From Planctomycetota bacterium (GTDB lineage: Bacteria; Planctomycetota; UBA11346), in assembly GCA_014193115.1 (NCBI GenBank), contig BJHQ01000021.1:16368-80367 (forward strand): a stretch of DNA of 64,000 nt, in the 5' to 3' direction. This document shows, piece by piece, positions 56,801-64,000 of this stretch (its first letter is position 1; each line of letters begins with the position of its first letter). Made by a program: the position numbers and the translations under genes. The notes under the pieces are model-generated. The model saw nothing but the letters and a program-made list of their open reading frames with translations, searched no databases and was not told the origin of the DNA.

Positions 56801-58381
56801 GGCGAAGGACTGCGCAATACCACCGACCTGCGCGGGCGTGCCGGCACCGGCCACGGGCTGGTCCATTGGTCCGGGAATTTCGACGAGATCCAGGATTTCG
56901 AGAACGACATCCGCAGCGGCTTCGGCGGCAGCGGGTTCCTCACCGAGGTCCAGTTCGCCACCACCCAGGCGACCTTGGGCACGCCGAAGGCCGGGCTGAA
57001 TGCTGATCTCGACGCCCTCGCCGCCTATGTCACTTCGCTCGGCGATGCCAGCCTGCCGCGCAGCCCAACACGTCAGAGCGGGGGCGCCAATTCCGCCGCA
57101 GCCACAGCCGGCGCCCAGGTGTTCACGAGCCAGAACTGCGCCACTTGCCATGTGCCCGGCAGCGGATTCACAGACCGCACCCGTCATGATGTCGGCACCT
57201 TGCGCAGCACCTCCGGCCAGCGCCTGGGCGGGACCTTGGACGGGATCGACACGCCGACCCTGCTCGGCCTGCACGCCAGCGCGCCGTATTTCCATAACGG
57301 GATGGCGGCGACCCTCGATGAGGTCTTCACTTTGGCCGGAGGCGACCTGCGCCAGGCGGAAAGCGGAACGCTGGTCGGCGGAGCTGTCGGCGATGACGTT
57401 GACTGGTGGCCGATGAAGAGTTGGCACGGAGGCAGGAAAGTGACCTGCGACGCCGATGGCAAAGGCGTGCAATTCGCCGGTATCAATGGCGGTGCTGGCG
57501 GCGCCGGAATGATCGAGATCCGGTCGTGCGTGAATTATGCTGCGGGGAATCTGCAATTGGTGGTCAATGGCGTCACCACCAGCGCCTCCCTGGCGATCAC
57601 CCCGAACGAACCCAGCTGGATGATCGATGCCTGGCGGGTGACTCGTCATCCGGTGACCTTCGCCGCCGGCACCGCCAACACGATCACCCTGCGCCGGGGC
57701 ACGGGCGGCGGATCGTTCACCCTCGACGAGGTGGTCTTCATCACCCCTCTGCATCTCGCGGCCGCCCAGCCCCACCGCCGGGTCCAGAGCCTGAGCGCGA
57801 CAGATCGAGGCAATCTGCTCGCCTATCTGCGGGAACTCGATGTTGCCGATGCTTCGGCTCCCGCTCCCGAGATCGTGGTCAGCAGAGGCGGGGTGATTGC
57901 CGATGGCGGCACGGACCTCGCGCCATCCGGCGGCATCGGCATCAACCGGATCCTGACCTATACCGTGGCCAACACCGGCACCGGTCAATTGACCTTGACC
58001 GGGTTCTCGGTTGGCGCCGTCACCGGCTGCACCGCCAGCGTATCGACCCAGTCGGCCTCTGCCGTCGCCGCTGGCGCATCGACCACCCTCGCCATCACCA
58101 TCGTCCCGGCCGCCGCCGATTGGAGCGTCGCGATCAGCGGTGCCACCAACGATAGTGATGAAAACCCAGCTGATTGGACCATCCGCGGCGTGTCCGGCAC
58201 CATTCCGGCCCGGCGCATCCGGATCGAAGTGCTGCCCGCGCCGTCCGACCTGTGGCTGGGCGAATCCCTCAGCGGCCAGATCGTCCCGTTCGCCGCTGGC
58301 AGTGCCCAGCTCGATTTCCCTGACCGCGCTGCGCGCACCGTTCGCCTGCTGCCAACCGGAGTTCTTCCCGTGGGCAATTGA
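53807..58381 (+). CDS. Large secreted multidomain di-heme cytochrome (MauG/CcpA-like) with beta-propellers, PKD and inserted CBM-like domain
   Basis: A 1524-residue exported protein (signal peptide near residues 1-30). In order: a propeller-like region with DISDPAHPVLLDVL-type repeats (about 45-420), a bacterial Ig-like segment (about 405-485), a PKD domain (about 493-585, YRYDFGDGSARTPW), a YVTN-like propeller (about 600-930), a di-heme cytochrome region with CATCH at 979 and 1111, a carbohydrate-binding-like beta domain (about 1196-1314, GGAGGAGMIEIRSCVNYAAG), the last helix of a cytochrome domain (VQSLSATDRGNLLAYLREL) and a C-terminal choice-of-anchor-type domain. The placement of the beta domain before that helix suggests it is inserted into the second heme domain. 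I chose ATG 53807 for the signal peptide. Confidence 0.8.
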   Translation: MRPSHQSIPALSSLAALAAISMSLHGADVPNVTQVPGTLLNGPIAPQQGRTAIIAWHGGRIITVPEAPGSQSGADLRVRVTNISDPAHPVIEVKPYSAGGLNAHGYFHYGPFLWFGGHETVPGNGQWRDGLRTTAPGVLVEDTLEGGMGMPMGSWNRAAAQSPWGAEMWWSYGAVSGNAFLGVRRSLAENMYNPATNSWTGPAVKATWDHLGQTGVIGQPFIIGNILIYASEQTGTGVATYDISDPAHPVLLDVLKEGNPGGYWPEVYGHYIFFPRRDGEGGAGSSAGFMVVDFEDPTDLRVVANRNLPGSNQYVTFQDEFAFMNRYKIDLRTFDTVLTLATNDTTLDASQFALPVGNLVVTGGYGSLGPGLAIWAHQAAPDTRGPFVAYHVPKADQANYSRVCPITISIPETLKTETIVNGTTLIVRPVGGSAIDCWHSFGQNKLLTVTPRAVLAANTTYEVVFTSGIQDAVGNGMEPYSFRFSTGSGLSGGNRPPVATAMSATPAPATPGAVVAFATTASDPDAGDTLQYRYDFGDGSARTPWSASATASHVFATARHYRVTVQVRDPAGSLASFSRGVTVTTAPTGTRPVNSSAIVVGASARRVWNVNPDANTLTAIDADGQEKVWERVTGTDPRSVALAQDGSLWVACHDADRIEVLSSTTGALITSVATGYGSAPVAVCASPDGATMYATCTGDGTLRRFAVTTRTQSGSLALGPTPRAIAITGNGARALVTRFLSAEHDGSIYDVNLSGSMSLTRTITLQRHMYLLDGSASGRGVPNYLAGIAITPDHARAWVVCKKDNTERGTLMTNGLALGQDNTVRAQLLVVDLTTNAEDRTLRMDIDNSESPTAVAFSPLGDYAFIALQGNNQVGVVDALEFMRNDSAKGLMRRLGSGLAPQGLAIDSSTNRLFTHGFTGRNVTIHALSSLFSAGNVNLPSTTVATVSNELLTAQVLRGKQIFYNAGDRRMSAEGYISCATCHVDGSHDARTWDFTQRGEGLRNTTDLRGRAGTGHGLVHWSGNFDEIQDFENDIRSGFGGSGFLTEVQFATTQATLGTPKAGLNADLDALAAYVTSLGDASLPRSPTRQSGGANSAAATAGAQVFTSQNCATCHVPGSGFTDRTRHDVGTLRSTSGQRLGGTLDGIDTPTLLGLHASAPYFHNGMAATLDEVFTLAGGDLRQAESGTLVGGAVGDDVDWWPMKSWHGGRKVTCDADGKGVQFAGINGGAGGAGMIEIRSCVNYAAGNLQLVVNGVTTSASLAITPNEPSWMIDAWRVTRHPVTFAAGTANTITLRRGTGGGSFTLDEVVFITPLHLAAAQPHRRVQSLSATDRGNLLAYLRELDVADASAPAPEIVVSRGGVIADGGTDLAPSGGIGINRILTYTVANTGTGQLTLTGFSVGAVTGCTASVSTQSASAVAAGASTTLAITIVPAAADWSVAISGATNDSDENPADWTIRGVSGTIPARRIRIEVLPAPSDLWLGESLSGQIVPFAAGSAQLDFPDRAARTVRLLPTGVLPVGN

Positions 58382-58526
58382 CCTGCGTCATCACCATGGC
58401 CTGGGTCAGGCGGTGGGTGGGGTAACGCATCGACTGTTCATTCCAGCCGAATCCGGCCGGTAGTCGGGGATTGCCCAAAGATCATCAACGCGAGGATGCC
58501 CCATTCCCCGTTTCCGGACCCCGCCG

Positions 58527-60032
58527 ATGCCCCAGCTCCGTTCCGCCTGCCATCCGTCCGCCCTGACCGGCCTCATGCGCCAGCCTGGCGGCCGGGTCCT
58601 GCCGGTGCTGATCGCCTCCGGACTGATTGCCGTCGGGATCGCCGCCGATGATGGCAAGTTCGGTCCGCCGGTGGTCGCCCCGGGCATGCCCGGCGCACCT
58701 GGCGCCACCACCACCTCGCCATCATTCGCTGAGTTCAATGCTGGCCGGCCGCTGCTTGGCTCAGGCCGCCAGGTGCTGGTCCAGGGGTTCCTGGATGTCG
58801 ATACCGTGCAGCAGGACAACTACCGCGACGGCGAGAGTTCGGTGGGCGACCACCGCGGCCGCGGCCTGCTGCGTTCTGCCCTCGGCCTGCGCCTGCGCCT
58901 GGACGAGCAGGTCTCGGTCCATCTCACGATCGGCTACCACGCCGAAGCCGGCGGACTGGCCGCCAACAGCCCGGTGGACGGCCCGGCCAACGGCGCCGGC
59001 ACCACCGGCAATTCCGGCACCAACACCGGCACGGCGATCATGCAGGAGGCCTTCGTCAACCTCCAAGAGGTGCTTGGCTTCGAGACCGCCGGACTCAAGG
59101 CCGGCCGGATGCCGGTGTCCTTCTGGCTGCACGACAAGCGCCGCTCCTTCCTATTCGACAGCCGGGCCGACGACCGCGATCTGACCAGCTGGGACGGCGC
59201 CCAGGCGTCATACAGCGGCTTCGAATCATTCCTGATCACCCCCTTCGTCTACCGGGTTCCCGATTCCAGCGGCCTGACCGGGGTGGTGATCGATTGGCAG
59301 CCGGTGAAGTCGAGCGGCGATGACCGCCTGTTCATCACCGGGTCGTGGAACCTGCAACGCGACGTGCCGGTAAAGGGCCTGTCCCGCCGCGGCAAGTCGT
59401 TGACCTCGTGGTATGCCGGCCTCGACTACCGCCAGGGCGATGTCGGCCTGTGGGCCGAATTCGCCAAGCAGACCGGCCAGCAAGGCGACGGCAAACGCTT
59501 CAATGGTTATGGCGGCAGCATCGGCCTCGACCTGGCCATGGGGCCATCAAGCCCCTTCAATTTCGGCATCGCCATCGACTGGAAGAGCGGCGACGGCAGC
59601 CCTGGCGACGACCGCAACGATGCGTTGATCGATCCTTACGAATCGATCAGCGACACCTATATCGTTGAACACGAGAAATACGGCGAGATCGGCCGATATC
59701 TCGACGGCAATCTCCAGGCCGGGAAGATCAAGGCCGGTGTCGCTTTCGATCAGCAGGACACGGTTCGCCTGGATTTCATCTATGCTGCCTACAAAACCGA
59801 TAAATCCGTGAACGGATCGTCGCGCTGGCTCGGCCAGGAGGCCGATCTGACCCTGACCTGGCACTACAACTACAACACCTCGACCAAGCTGTTCGGCGGC
59901 GTGTATAAGCCAGGAAGCGCGTTCCGCGCCATCGCCCCTGGTCCGAACAACGGCACCGCGACCACGGCGCCGTCGGAATCCAGTGACGATTTCATCTGGA
60001 TGTTCGGGGCGAACGTGCTGGTCGAGTTCTGA
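58527..60032 (+). CDS. Outer-membrane porin-like beta-barrel
   Basis: A 501-residue protein with a signal peptide (VLPVLIASGLIAVGIAADDG), then beta-strands with alternating aromatic and polar residues and a final strand ending in VLVEF, the terminal aromatic expected of outer-membrane barrels. AGRMPVSFWLHDKRRSFLF and LTSWDGAQASYSG resemble alginate-export/porin-type barrels. ATG 58575 would give a shorter leader and is an equally good start. It follows the large di-heme protein by 145 bases. Substrate unknown. Confidence 0.72.
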   Translation: MPQLRSACHPSALTGLMRQPGGRVLPVLIASGLIAVGIAADDGKFGPPVVAPGMPGAPGATTTSPSFAEFNAGRPLLGSGRQVLVQGFLDVDTVQQDNYRDGESSVGDHRGRGLLRSALGLRLRLDEQVSVHLTIGYHAEAGGLAANSPVDGPANGAGTTGNSGTNTGTAIMQEAFVNLQEVLGFETAGLKAGRMPVSFWLHDKRRSFLFDSRADDRDLTSWDGAQASYSGFESFLITPFVYRVPDSSGLTGVVIDWQPVKSSGDDRLFITGSWNLQRDVPVKGLSRRGKSLTSWYAGLDYRQGDVGLWAEFAKQTGQQGDGKRFNGYGGSIGLDLAMGPSSPFNFGIAIDWKSGDGSPGDDRNDALIDPYESISDTYIVEHEKYGEIGRYLDGNLQAGKIKAGVAFDQQDTVRLDFIYAAYKTDKSVNGSSRWLGQEADLTLTWHYNYNTSTKLFGGVYKPGSAFRAIAPGPNNGTATTAPSESSDDFIWMFGANVLVEF

Positions 60033-60049
60033 CCGACCAGCTGCCGGCC

Positions 60050-60673
60050 ATGTCCCGTCGCACCCCCGCCTTCGTCTTCGGCGTCGATCTCGATGGAGTC
60101 GTGGCCGACTTTTATGGCGGCATGCGCCCGGTGGCGGCGGAATGGACCGGTCGCCCGCTTGCCGATCTTCCCCTCGATGTGTCCTTCGGCCTCGATGAGT
60201 GGGGCATCGGGCGGAACCGCTATCCCGACCTCCACCGCTTCGCCGTGGTCCAGCGCGACCTGTTCCGCCGGCTCGAACCGATCCCCGGCGCCCCCCAGGC
60301 CCTGCGCCGATTGTCGGAATCCGGCGTGCGCATCCGGATCATCACCCATCGGCTCTTCCTGGAGCACATCCACGAGAAGACCATCACCCAGACCGTGGCC
60401 TGGCTCGACCACCATGGGGTGCCGTACTGGGACCTCTGCTTCATGAAGGACAAGGCGGCGGTCGGCGCCGACCTCTACATCGACGACAGCCCCGACAACC
60501 TGAAAGCCCTGGTCGAAGACGGCCAGGCGGTGGTGGCCTTCACCAACAGCACCAACCGCACCCTCGACCTGCCGCTACGCTCCGGCGACTGGCTCCAGGT
60601 CGAAACCATCGTCCGCGAGCGGATGGCTGCCTTCCTCGCCCAGGGCGAGGCCCATCGCCTGGCCGGACACTGA
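60050..60673 (+). CDS. 5'-nucleotidase of the HAD superfamily, NT5C type
   Basis: A 207-residue HAD phosphatase. Motif I is VDLDGVVADF, motif II the threonine of IITHRLF, motif III the lysine of FMKDKAAV, and motif IV IDDSPDNLKAL. This spacing and size fit the 5'(3')-deoxyribonucleotidase group, which removes phosphate from nucleoside monophosphates. It begins 17 bases after the porin gene. Confidence 0.8.
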   Translation: MSRRTPAFVFGVDLDGVVADFYGGMRPVAAEWTGRPLADLPLDVSFGLDEWGIGRNRYPDLHRFAVVQRDLFRRLEPIPGAPQALRRLSESGVRIRIITHRLFLEHIHEKTITQTVAWLDHHGVPYWDLCFMKDKAAVGADLYIDDSPDNLKALVEDGQAVVAFTNSTNRTLDLPLRSGDWLQVETIVRERMAAFLAQGEAHRLAGH

Positions 60674-60817
60674 GCGGTTGACCGGCATCGCCCCGCTGGC
60701 GACCTGCTGCAATCGCCGCGATCGTAGCGATCTTCACGGTTTTGGACGATTCCGGCGCAGTGCCTTGCGGCCCAACTCACTGCCGGGAAGCTCCTGCATC
60801 CGTCAGGGGAGGGACCC

Positions 60818-62038
60818 GTGGCCGCCAAAATGAAATTCGCCTACACCGCCCGCGATGCCACCGGGAAGGAGGTCAAAGGCACGTTCGAGGTCGACAGCCG
60901 CGACGAGGTCCTGAAGCGCCTGCGCGACCAGAACCTGACTCCGGTCACGGTCAGCCAGGACAAGAAGCGGGAAGGCGGCGCCTATGCCCGGCGCTGCTCC
61001 ACCGCCGAGCTGGCGATGTTCACCCGCCAGCTCGCGACCATGATCGGTGCTGGCATCCCGCTGCTGGAATCCTACGAGATTCTCGCCGAGCAGTCGAAGA
61101 TGACCAACAAGGGCTTCGGCTACGGACTCCAGGACTGCGCCGATCTGGTGCGCGGCGGTACCGAGCTGTCCGAAGCGATGCACCAGTTCCCGCGGATGTT
61201 CCCTGACATTTACATCAACATGGTCAAGGCGGGCGAATCCTCCGGCCAGCTCGATGTGATCCTGAACCGCCTGGCCGACTTCCTGGAGGCCAACGAGACC
61301 CTGAAATCCGAGATCAAATCAGCGATGACCTATCCGGTGATCTCGCTGATCCTGATCTTCAGCATCACCGGCTACCTGCTGGTCGGCGTGGTCCCCAAGT
61401 TCGAATCGATGTTCAAAAAGCTGGGCGGCAAGCTGCCGGCCCTGACCCAGTTCGTGGTCGACATCTCGCGCTGGCTCCAAGGCAACATCATCACCTGTAT
61501 CGTCATCATCGTCGTGGTCGTGGTTGGCTACATCCTGCTGATGCGCACCTATATCGGCCAGCGTTATCGCGACCTGTTCATGCTCAAGGCGCCGGTCTTC
61601 GGATCGCTCAGCCAGAAAGTCGCCCTCAGCCGCTTTGCCCGCACCTTCGGCACGCTGCTGGCCTCCGGCGTGCCGCTGCTCGGCGCCCTTGAGATCGTCG
61701 CCTCGACCGCCGGCAACAAGATCATCGAGGAAGTGCTGCTTGAGACCCGCGAGTCGGTGCGCCGCGGCGAACCGCTCTCGAACCACCTGGCGACCTCATG
61801 GGTCTTCCCGCCGATGGTGGTGAAGATGATCTCGATCGGCGAGAAGTCGGGCGCGCTGGAGCAGCTGCTCAGCAAGATCTCGGACTTCTACGACCAGCAG
61901 GTCCATGCCATGGTCAAATCCCTGACCAGCCTGATTGAGCCGATCATGCTGATGGTGATGGGCGCGGTGGTCGGCACGATCGTCGCCGCGATCTTCCTGC
62001 CCATCCTCGAAATCCAGAAATCCCTGCAAAAGAACTGA
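60818..62038 (+). CDS. Type II secretion / type IV pilus inner-membrane protein GspF/PilC
   Basis: A 406-residue platform protein with two GspF domains, near residues 70-195 and 270-395, and three membrane helices. The N-terminal FAYTARDATGKEVKG and the domain starts MFTRQLATMIGAGIPLLESY and FARTFGTLLASGVPLLGALE are typical. GTG 60818 has a good ribosome binding site (ggggaggg). It anchors the pilus or pseudopilus assembly ATPase. No other pilus or secretion genes are adjacent in the window, but a PilS-like kinase follows by six bases. Confidence 0.9.
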   Translation: MAAKMKFAYTARDATGKEVKGTFEVDSRDEVLKRLRDQNLTPVTVSQDKKREGGAYARRCSTAELAMFTRQLATMIGAGIPLLESYEILAEQSKMTNKGFGYGLQDCADLVRGGTELSEAMHQFPRMFPDIYINMVKAGESSGQLDVILNRLADFLEANETLKSEIKSAMTYPVISLILIFSITGYLLVGVVPKFESMFKKLGGKLPALTQFVVDISRWLQGNIITCIVIIVVVVVGYILLMRTYIGQRYRDLFMLKAPVFGSLSQKVALSRFARTFGTLLASGVPLLGALEIVASTAGNKIIEEVLLETRESVRRGEPLSNHLATSWVFPPMVVKMISIGEKSGALEQLLSKISDFYDQQVHAMVKSLTSLIEPIMLMVMGAVVGTIVAAIFLPILEIQKSLQKN

Positions 62039-62044
62039 CCGCTG

Positions 62045-63817
62045 GTGGCGGCCGAACTGCGCCATCACCCCACCGCCCAGGCCCGCCTGGTCGGACTGTT
62101 CCGGCTGCTGCTGGTCGCTCTCGCCTTGGCCGCAGTGGCAGGATTCCTGTCCACCGCCGGCACGCTCAAGATCGGTCCGGCGGCGGAAATCCTGCAAACC
62201 CTGTTGATCGGCGTGTCGATCGCTGCCGGGGTGCTGGTGGTGGTGGTGCGCTGGGTCAACCAGCGCTGGCAGCTGGCACTGCATCTGGTCTTCGACCTGC
62301 TGTGGATCGGTGGGGTGCTGCTGTGTACCGGCGGACCGTCGTCGCCGGGCGTGGCCCTGCTCTTCGCGGTGGTCCTGATCGGCAACCTGGTGTTGCCCGG
62401 CGTGGCGCCATTCCTGCTCCCGGCGCTGGCCGGGCTGGTCCTGGCTGTGGTGGCAAGCCTGTATCTGGCCAGAAACGTCCCTTTGTCGCCCGAGCTGCTC
62501 AATGTGCAGCCCGAGTTGGTGTCGCAGAGCCGGGTGCTGGGCTACCTGGCGGTGCAGGTGGTGGCGTTGTTCCTGGTCGATCTGCTCGCCCAGGTGCTGG
62601 CGCGGAGGACCAGCGAGCAGCGGATCTTCGCCGACGAGGTGCTCGACCAGCTGGCCGAAGGCGTGCTTGCCATCGACCGCCAGGGCGTGGTGGTCTATCT
62701 CAATGCCGAGGCCATCCGCCTGCTCGATCTGCACCGCCAGACCGTGCCCGCCGCCGAGCTGGTGGGGCTCCAGGCCTCCGCAGCCATTCCCGGCGACGGC
62801 CTGCGCCCGGCCCTCAACCTGCTCCGCGATCCGCGTTGTCCGGCGATGCAGCGCCTGGACCACCTCGGCCGCAACCTGGTGCTTCGGGTCAGCCCGTTGA
62901 CCTCGCGGAAGGCGGTGATCGGACGGATCCTGCTGATCGCCGACGAGACCCGGTTGCGCGTGCTCCAGAACAGCGCCCACCGCGCCGAGCGCATGGCCAG
63001 CTTGGGCGAGATGGCCGCCGGCATCGCCCATGAGGTCCGCAATCCGCTGACCTCGCTGCGCGGCTGCGCCCAGGAACTGGCTGAGATCAGCGCCCGTGGA
63101 GGCGACCGCGACGCCGCCGACCTGGCCGGGATCCTGGTCGGAGAATCCGATCGCATCGCCCGCATCGTCGAAGATTTCCTGGCGTTTTCACGGCAACGAC
63201 CGCCGGTGCGGCAGAGTCTCGACGTCGGCCGGGTGGTCCTGGAGCAGAAGACCCTGCTCGGCGGGCGGAACAACCTGCCGAAATTGCAGGTCGAGGTCGA
63301 AGTCGCTCCCGACACTCCGGCGGCGTGGGCCGACAGCGACCAGATCCGCCAGGTGGTGACCAACCTGGTGGCCAATGCCCTTGATGCCCTGGCTGACATC
63401 CCCGAACCGCGGCTGACCCTGCGCTCTGGCCAAGCGGGCGAGGATGGCCCCCTCGGCGCCGGATCGGCCACCATTTCAGTCGCCGACAACGGGTGCGGCA
63501 TCCCCTTTGACCAGCAGGAACGGGTCTTCGCGCCATTTTACAGCACCAAGGCCCAAGGGACCGGACTCGGCTTGAGTCTGGTGACCCGAATCATCCGCGA
63601 ACACGAAGGCGTGGTGCAGCTGGCCAGCTCCCCCGGCATCGGCACCACCATCACCATCCACCTTCCGGCGGTGTCCCAGACGCGGGAATACCGGCGGGCG
63701 CTCGGCGGTGGCGGGACCCAAAGCAACCCGCCGTTCAATCCGGGCAGCGGCGTGCTGACCCTGACCCCGACCGCCGGTAGTTGGGATACGGACAGATGTC
63801 CGCCCCTTAAGAGCTAA
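62045..63817 (+). CDS. Sensor histidine kinase, PilS/NtrB-like
   Basis: A 590-residue membrane kinase. Six hydrophobic segments occupy the first 190 residues, then a PAS-like domain (VLDQLAEGVLAIDRQGVVVYLN), a phospho-acceptor box AAGIAHEVRNPLTSLRG with H329, and the ATP domain with NLVANALDAL, DNGCGIPF and GTGLGLSL. The membrane sensor, PAS and NtrB-type core follow the PilS plan. GTG 62045 begins six bases after the GspF/PilC gene, so they are probably cotranscribed. No response regulator lies directly downstream inside the window. Confidence 0.88.
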   Translation: MAAELRHHPTAQARLVGLFRLLLVALALAAVAGFLSTAGTLKIGPAAEILQTLLIGVSIAAGVLVVVVRWVNQRWQLALHLVFDLLWIGGVLLCTGGPSSPGVALLFAVVLIGNLVLPGVAPFLLPALAGLVLAVVASLYLARNVPLSPELLNVQPELVSQSRVLGYLAVQVVALFLVDLLAQVLARRTSEQRIFADEVLDQLAEGVLAIDRQGVVVYLNAEAIRLLDLHRQTVPAAELVGLQASAAIPGDGLRPALNLLRDPRCPAMQRLDHLGRNLVLRVSPLTSRKAVIGRILLIADETRLRVLQNSAHRAERMASLGEMAAGIAHEVRNPLTSLRGCAQELAEISARGGDRDAADLAGILVGESDRIARIVEDFLAFSRQRPPVRQSLDVGRVVLEQKTLLGGRNNLPKLQVEVEVAPDTPAAWADSDQIRQVVTNLVANALDALADIPEPRLTLRSGQAGEDGPLGAGSATISVADNGCGIPFDQQERVFAPFYSTKAQGTGLGLSLVTRIIREHEGVVQLASSPGIGTTITIHLPAVSQTREYRRALGGGGTQSNPPFNPGSGVLTLTPTAGSWDTDRCPPLKS

Positions 63818-63847
63818 GCCCATCGTAATCGCCCAAAAGACGAGGAC

Positions 63848-63902
63848 CCTTCTGGGTGTAATCACCCAGCGGCGACACGCCGCCAGCCCAGAAGGAATCC
63901 CC
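63848..63902 (+). promoter_or_regulatory. Leader RNA with mutually exclusive hairpins over the ribosome binding site
   Basis: The 5' segment ccttctggg (63848-63856) can pair with cccagaagg (63887-63895), which contains the ribosome binding site of the gene at 63903. The same 5' bases can instead form ctgggtg/cacccag (63852-63858 with 63863-63869), which would free the site. A further 6-base stem, gcggcg/cgccgc, lies at 63869-63883. This is the arrangement of a translational switch, but no ligand class is recognised. Confidence 0.45.
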
Positions 63903-64000
63903 ATGCAGATCGTTCACGAAGTCCGGGAGGCGCAATGCGATGCCCGGCTGACCATGAAGACCCAGGACCAGACGTTGATGCGTTTGGCGATGGAAGGCGC
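63903..64000 (+). CDS. Unidentified protein (partial, runs off right edge)
   Basis: An open frame begins at ATG 63903 and runs 32 complete codons to the end of the window with no stop. A ribosome binding site (gaagga) is well placed seven to twelve bases upstream. The visible N-terminus, MQIVHEVREAQCDARL, is polar with no signal or membrane segment. I do not recognise it. Confidence 0.55.
   Translation, partial: MQIVHEVREAQCDARLTMKTQDQTLMRLAMEG

Noticed and set aside
53840..57988. Two long minus-strand frames opposite the giant cytochrome gene
   Set aside because: Antisense shadows; the plus strand carries two heme motifs, a PKD domain and a signal peptide.

Overview
The window is a dense, high-G+C bacterial chromosome segment with about 48 protein genes, no tRNA or rRNA genes and no CRISPR array. 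The cell envelope is Gram-negative: there is a porin-like barrel, an LpxR-like outer-membrane barrel, Tat and lipoprotein signals, and phosphatidylserine synthase and decarboxylase. Respiration is aerobic and uses alternative complex III (Act) with an A2-type cytochrome c oxidase. Those traits, an unusually long SecA with an N-terminal insertion, and a very large secreted PKD/beta-propeller/di-heme protein all suggest the Planctomycetota/PVC group. This placement is an inference; no rRNA is present to confirm it.

Layout. 1-4.2 kb: a two-gene operon on the minus strand, visibly poorer in G+C than the rest. It encodes a DUF4143-type AAA ATPase, then, with a 4-base overlap, a large STAND-like NTPase with an N-terminal PD-(D/E)XK-type nuclease domain. 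The NTPase runs off the left edge. It looks like a defence-type module and is the best candidate for an undescribed system. 4.2-8.2 kb: a DUF58 protein and two paralogous multi-pass permease-like proteins. 8.3-15.1 kb: a LysM/amidase lipoprotein, phospholipid genes (pssA, psd), an outer-membrane barrel, a small methyltransferase and an MFS exporter.

15.2-36.1 kb: one long minus-strand respiratory supercluster. In transcription order it holds cytochrome c maturation (resB, ccsA), actA-B-C-D-E-F, a membrane-anchored cytochrome c, coxB, coxA, heme A synthesis (ctaA, ctaB), oxidase assembly (ctaG), a one-helix protein, coxC and a G+C-poor 90-residue membrane protein, followed by a terminator-like hairpin. 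The genes form a complete route: heme is attached to the cytochromes, Act oxidises quinol and reduces cytochrome c, and the heme A made by CtaB/CtaA serves the oxidase. Related GC-rich repeats have entered this operon twice, between ctaA and ctaB and in frame inside the 5' end of ccsA.

36.1-40.8 kb: a small oxidative-metabolism island (beta-hydroxyacid dehydrogenase, phytanoyl-CoA-type dioxygenase, two AraC regulators, Rieske oxygenase) of unknown substrate. 41-54 kb: housekeeping genes secA, dut, coaX and smc, mixed with a molybdopterin oxidoreductase, a mutarotase-like protein and a Ser/Thr kinase whose frame is broken near its end. 53.8-64 kb: a 1524-residue secreted di-heme cytochrome with beta-propeller, PKD and an inserted carbohydrate-binding-like domain, a porin-like barrel, a HAD nucleotidase, a GspF/PilC protein, a PilS-like histidine kinase, and a truncated gene behind a leader that can form competing RNA hairpins.
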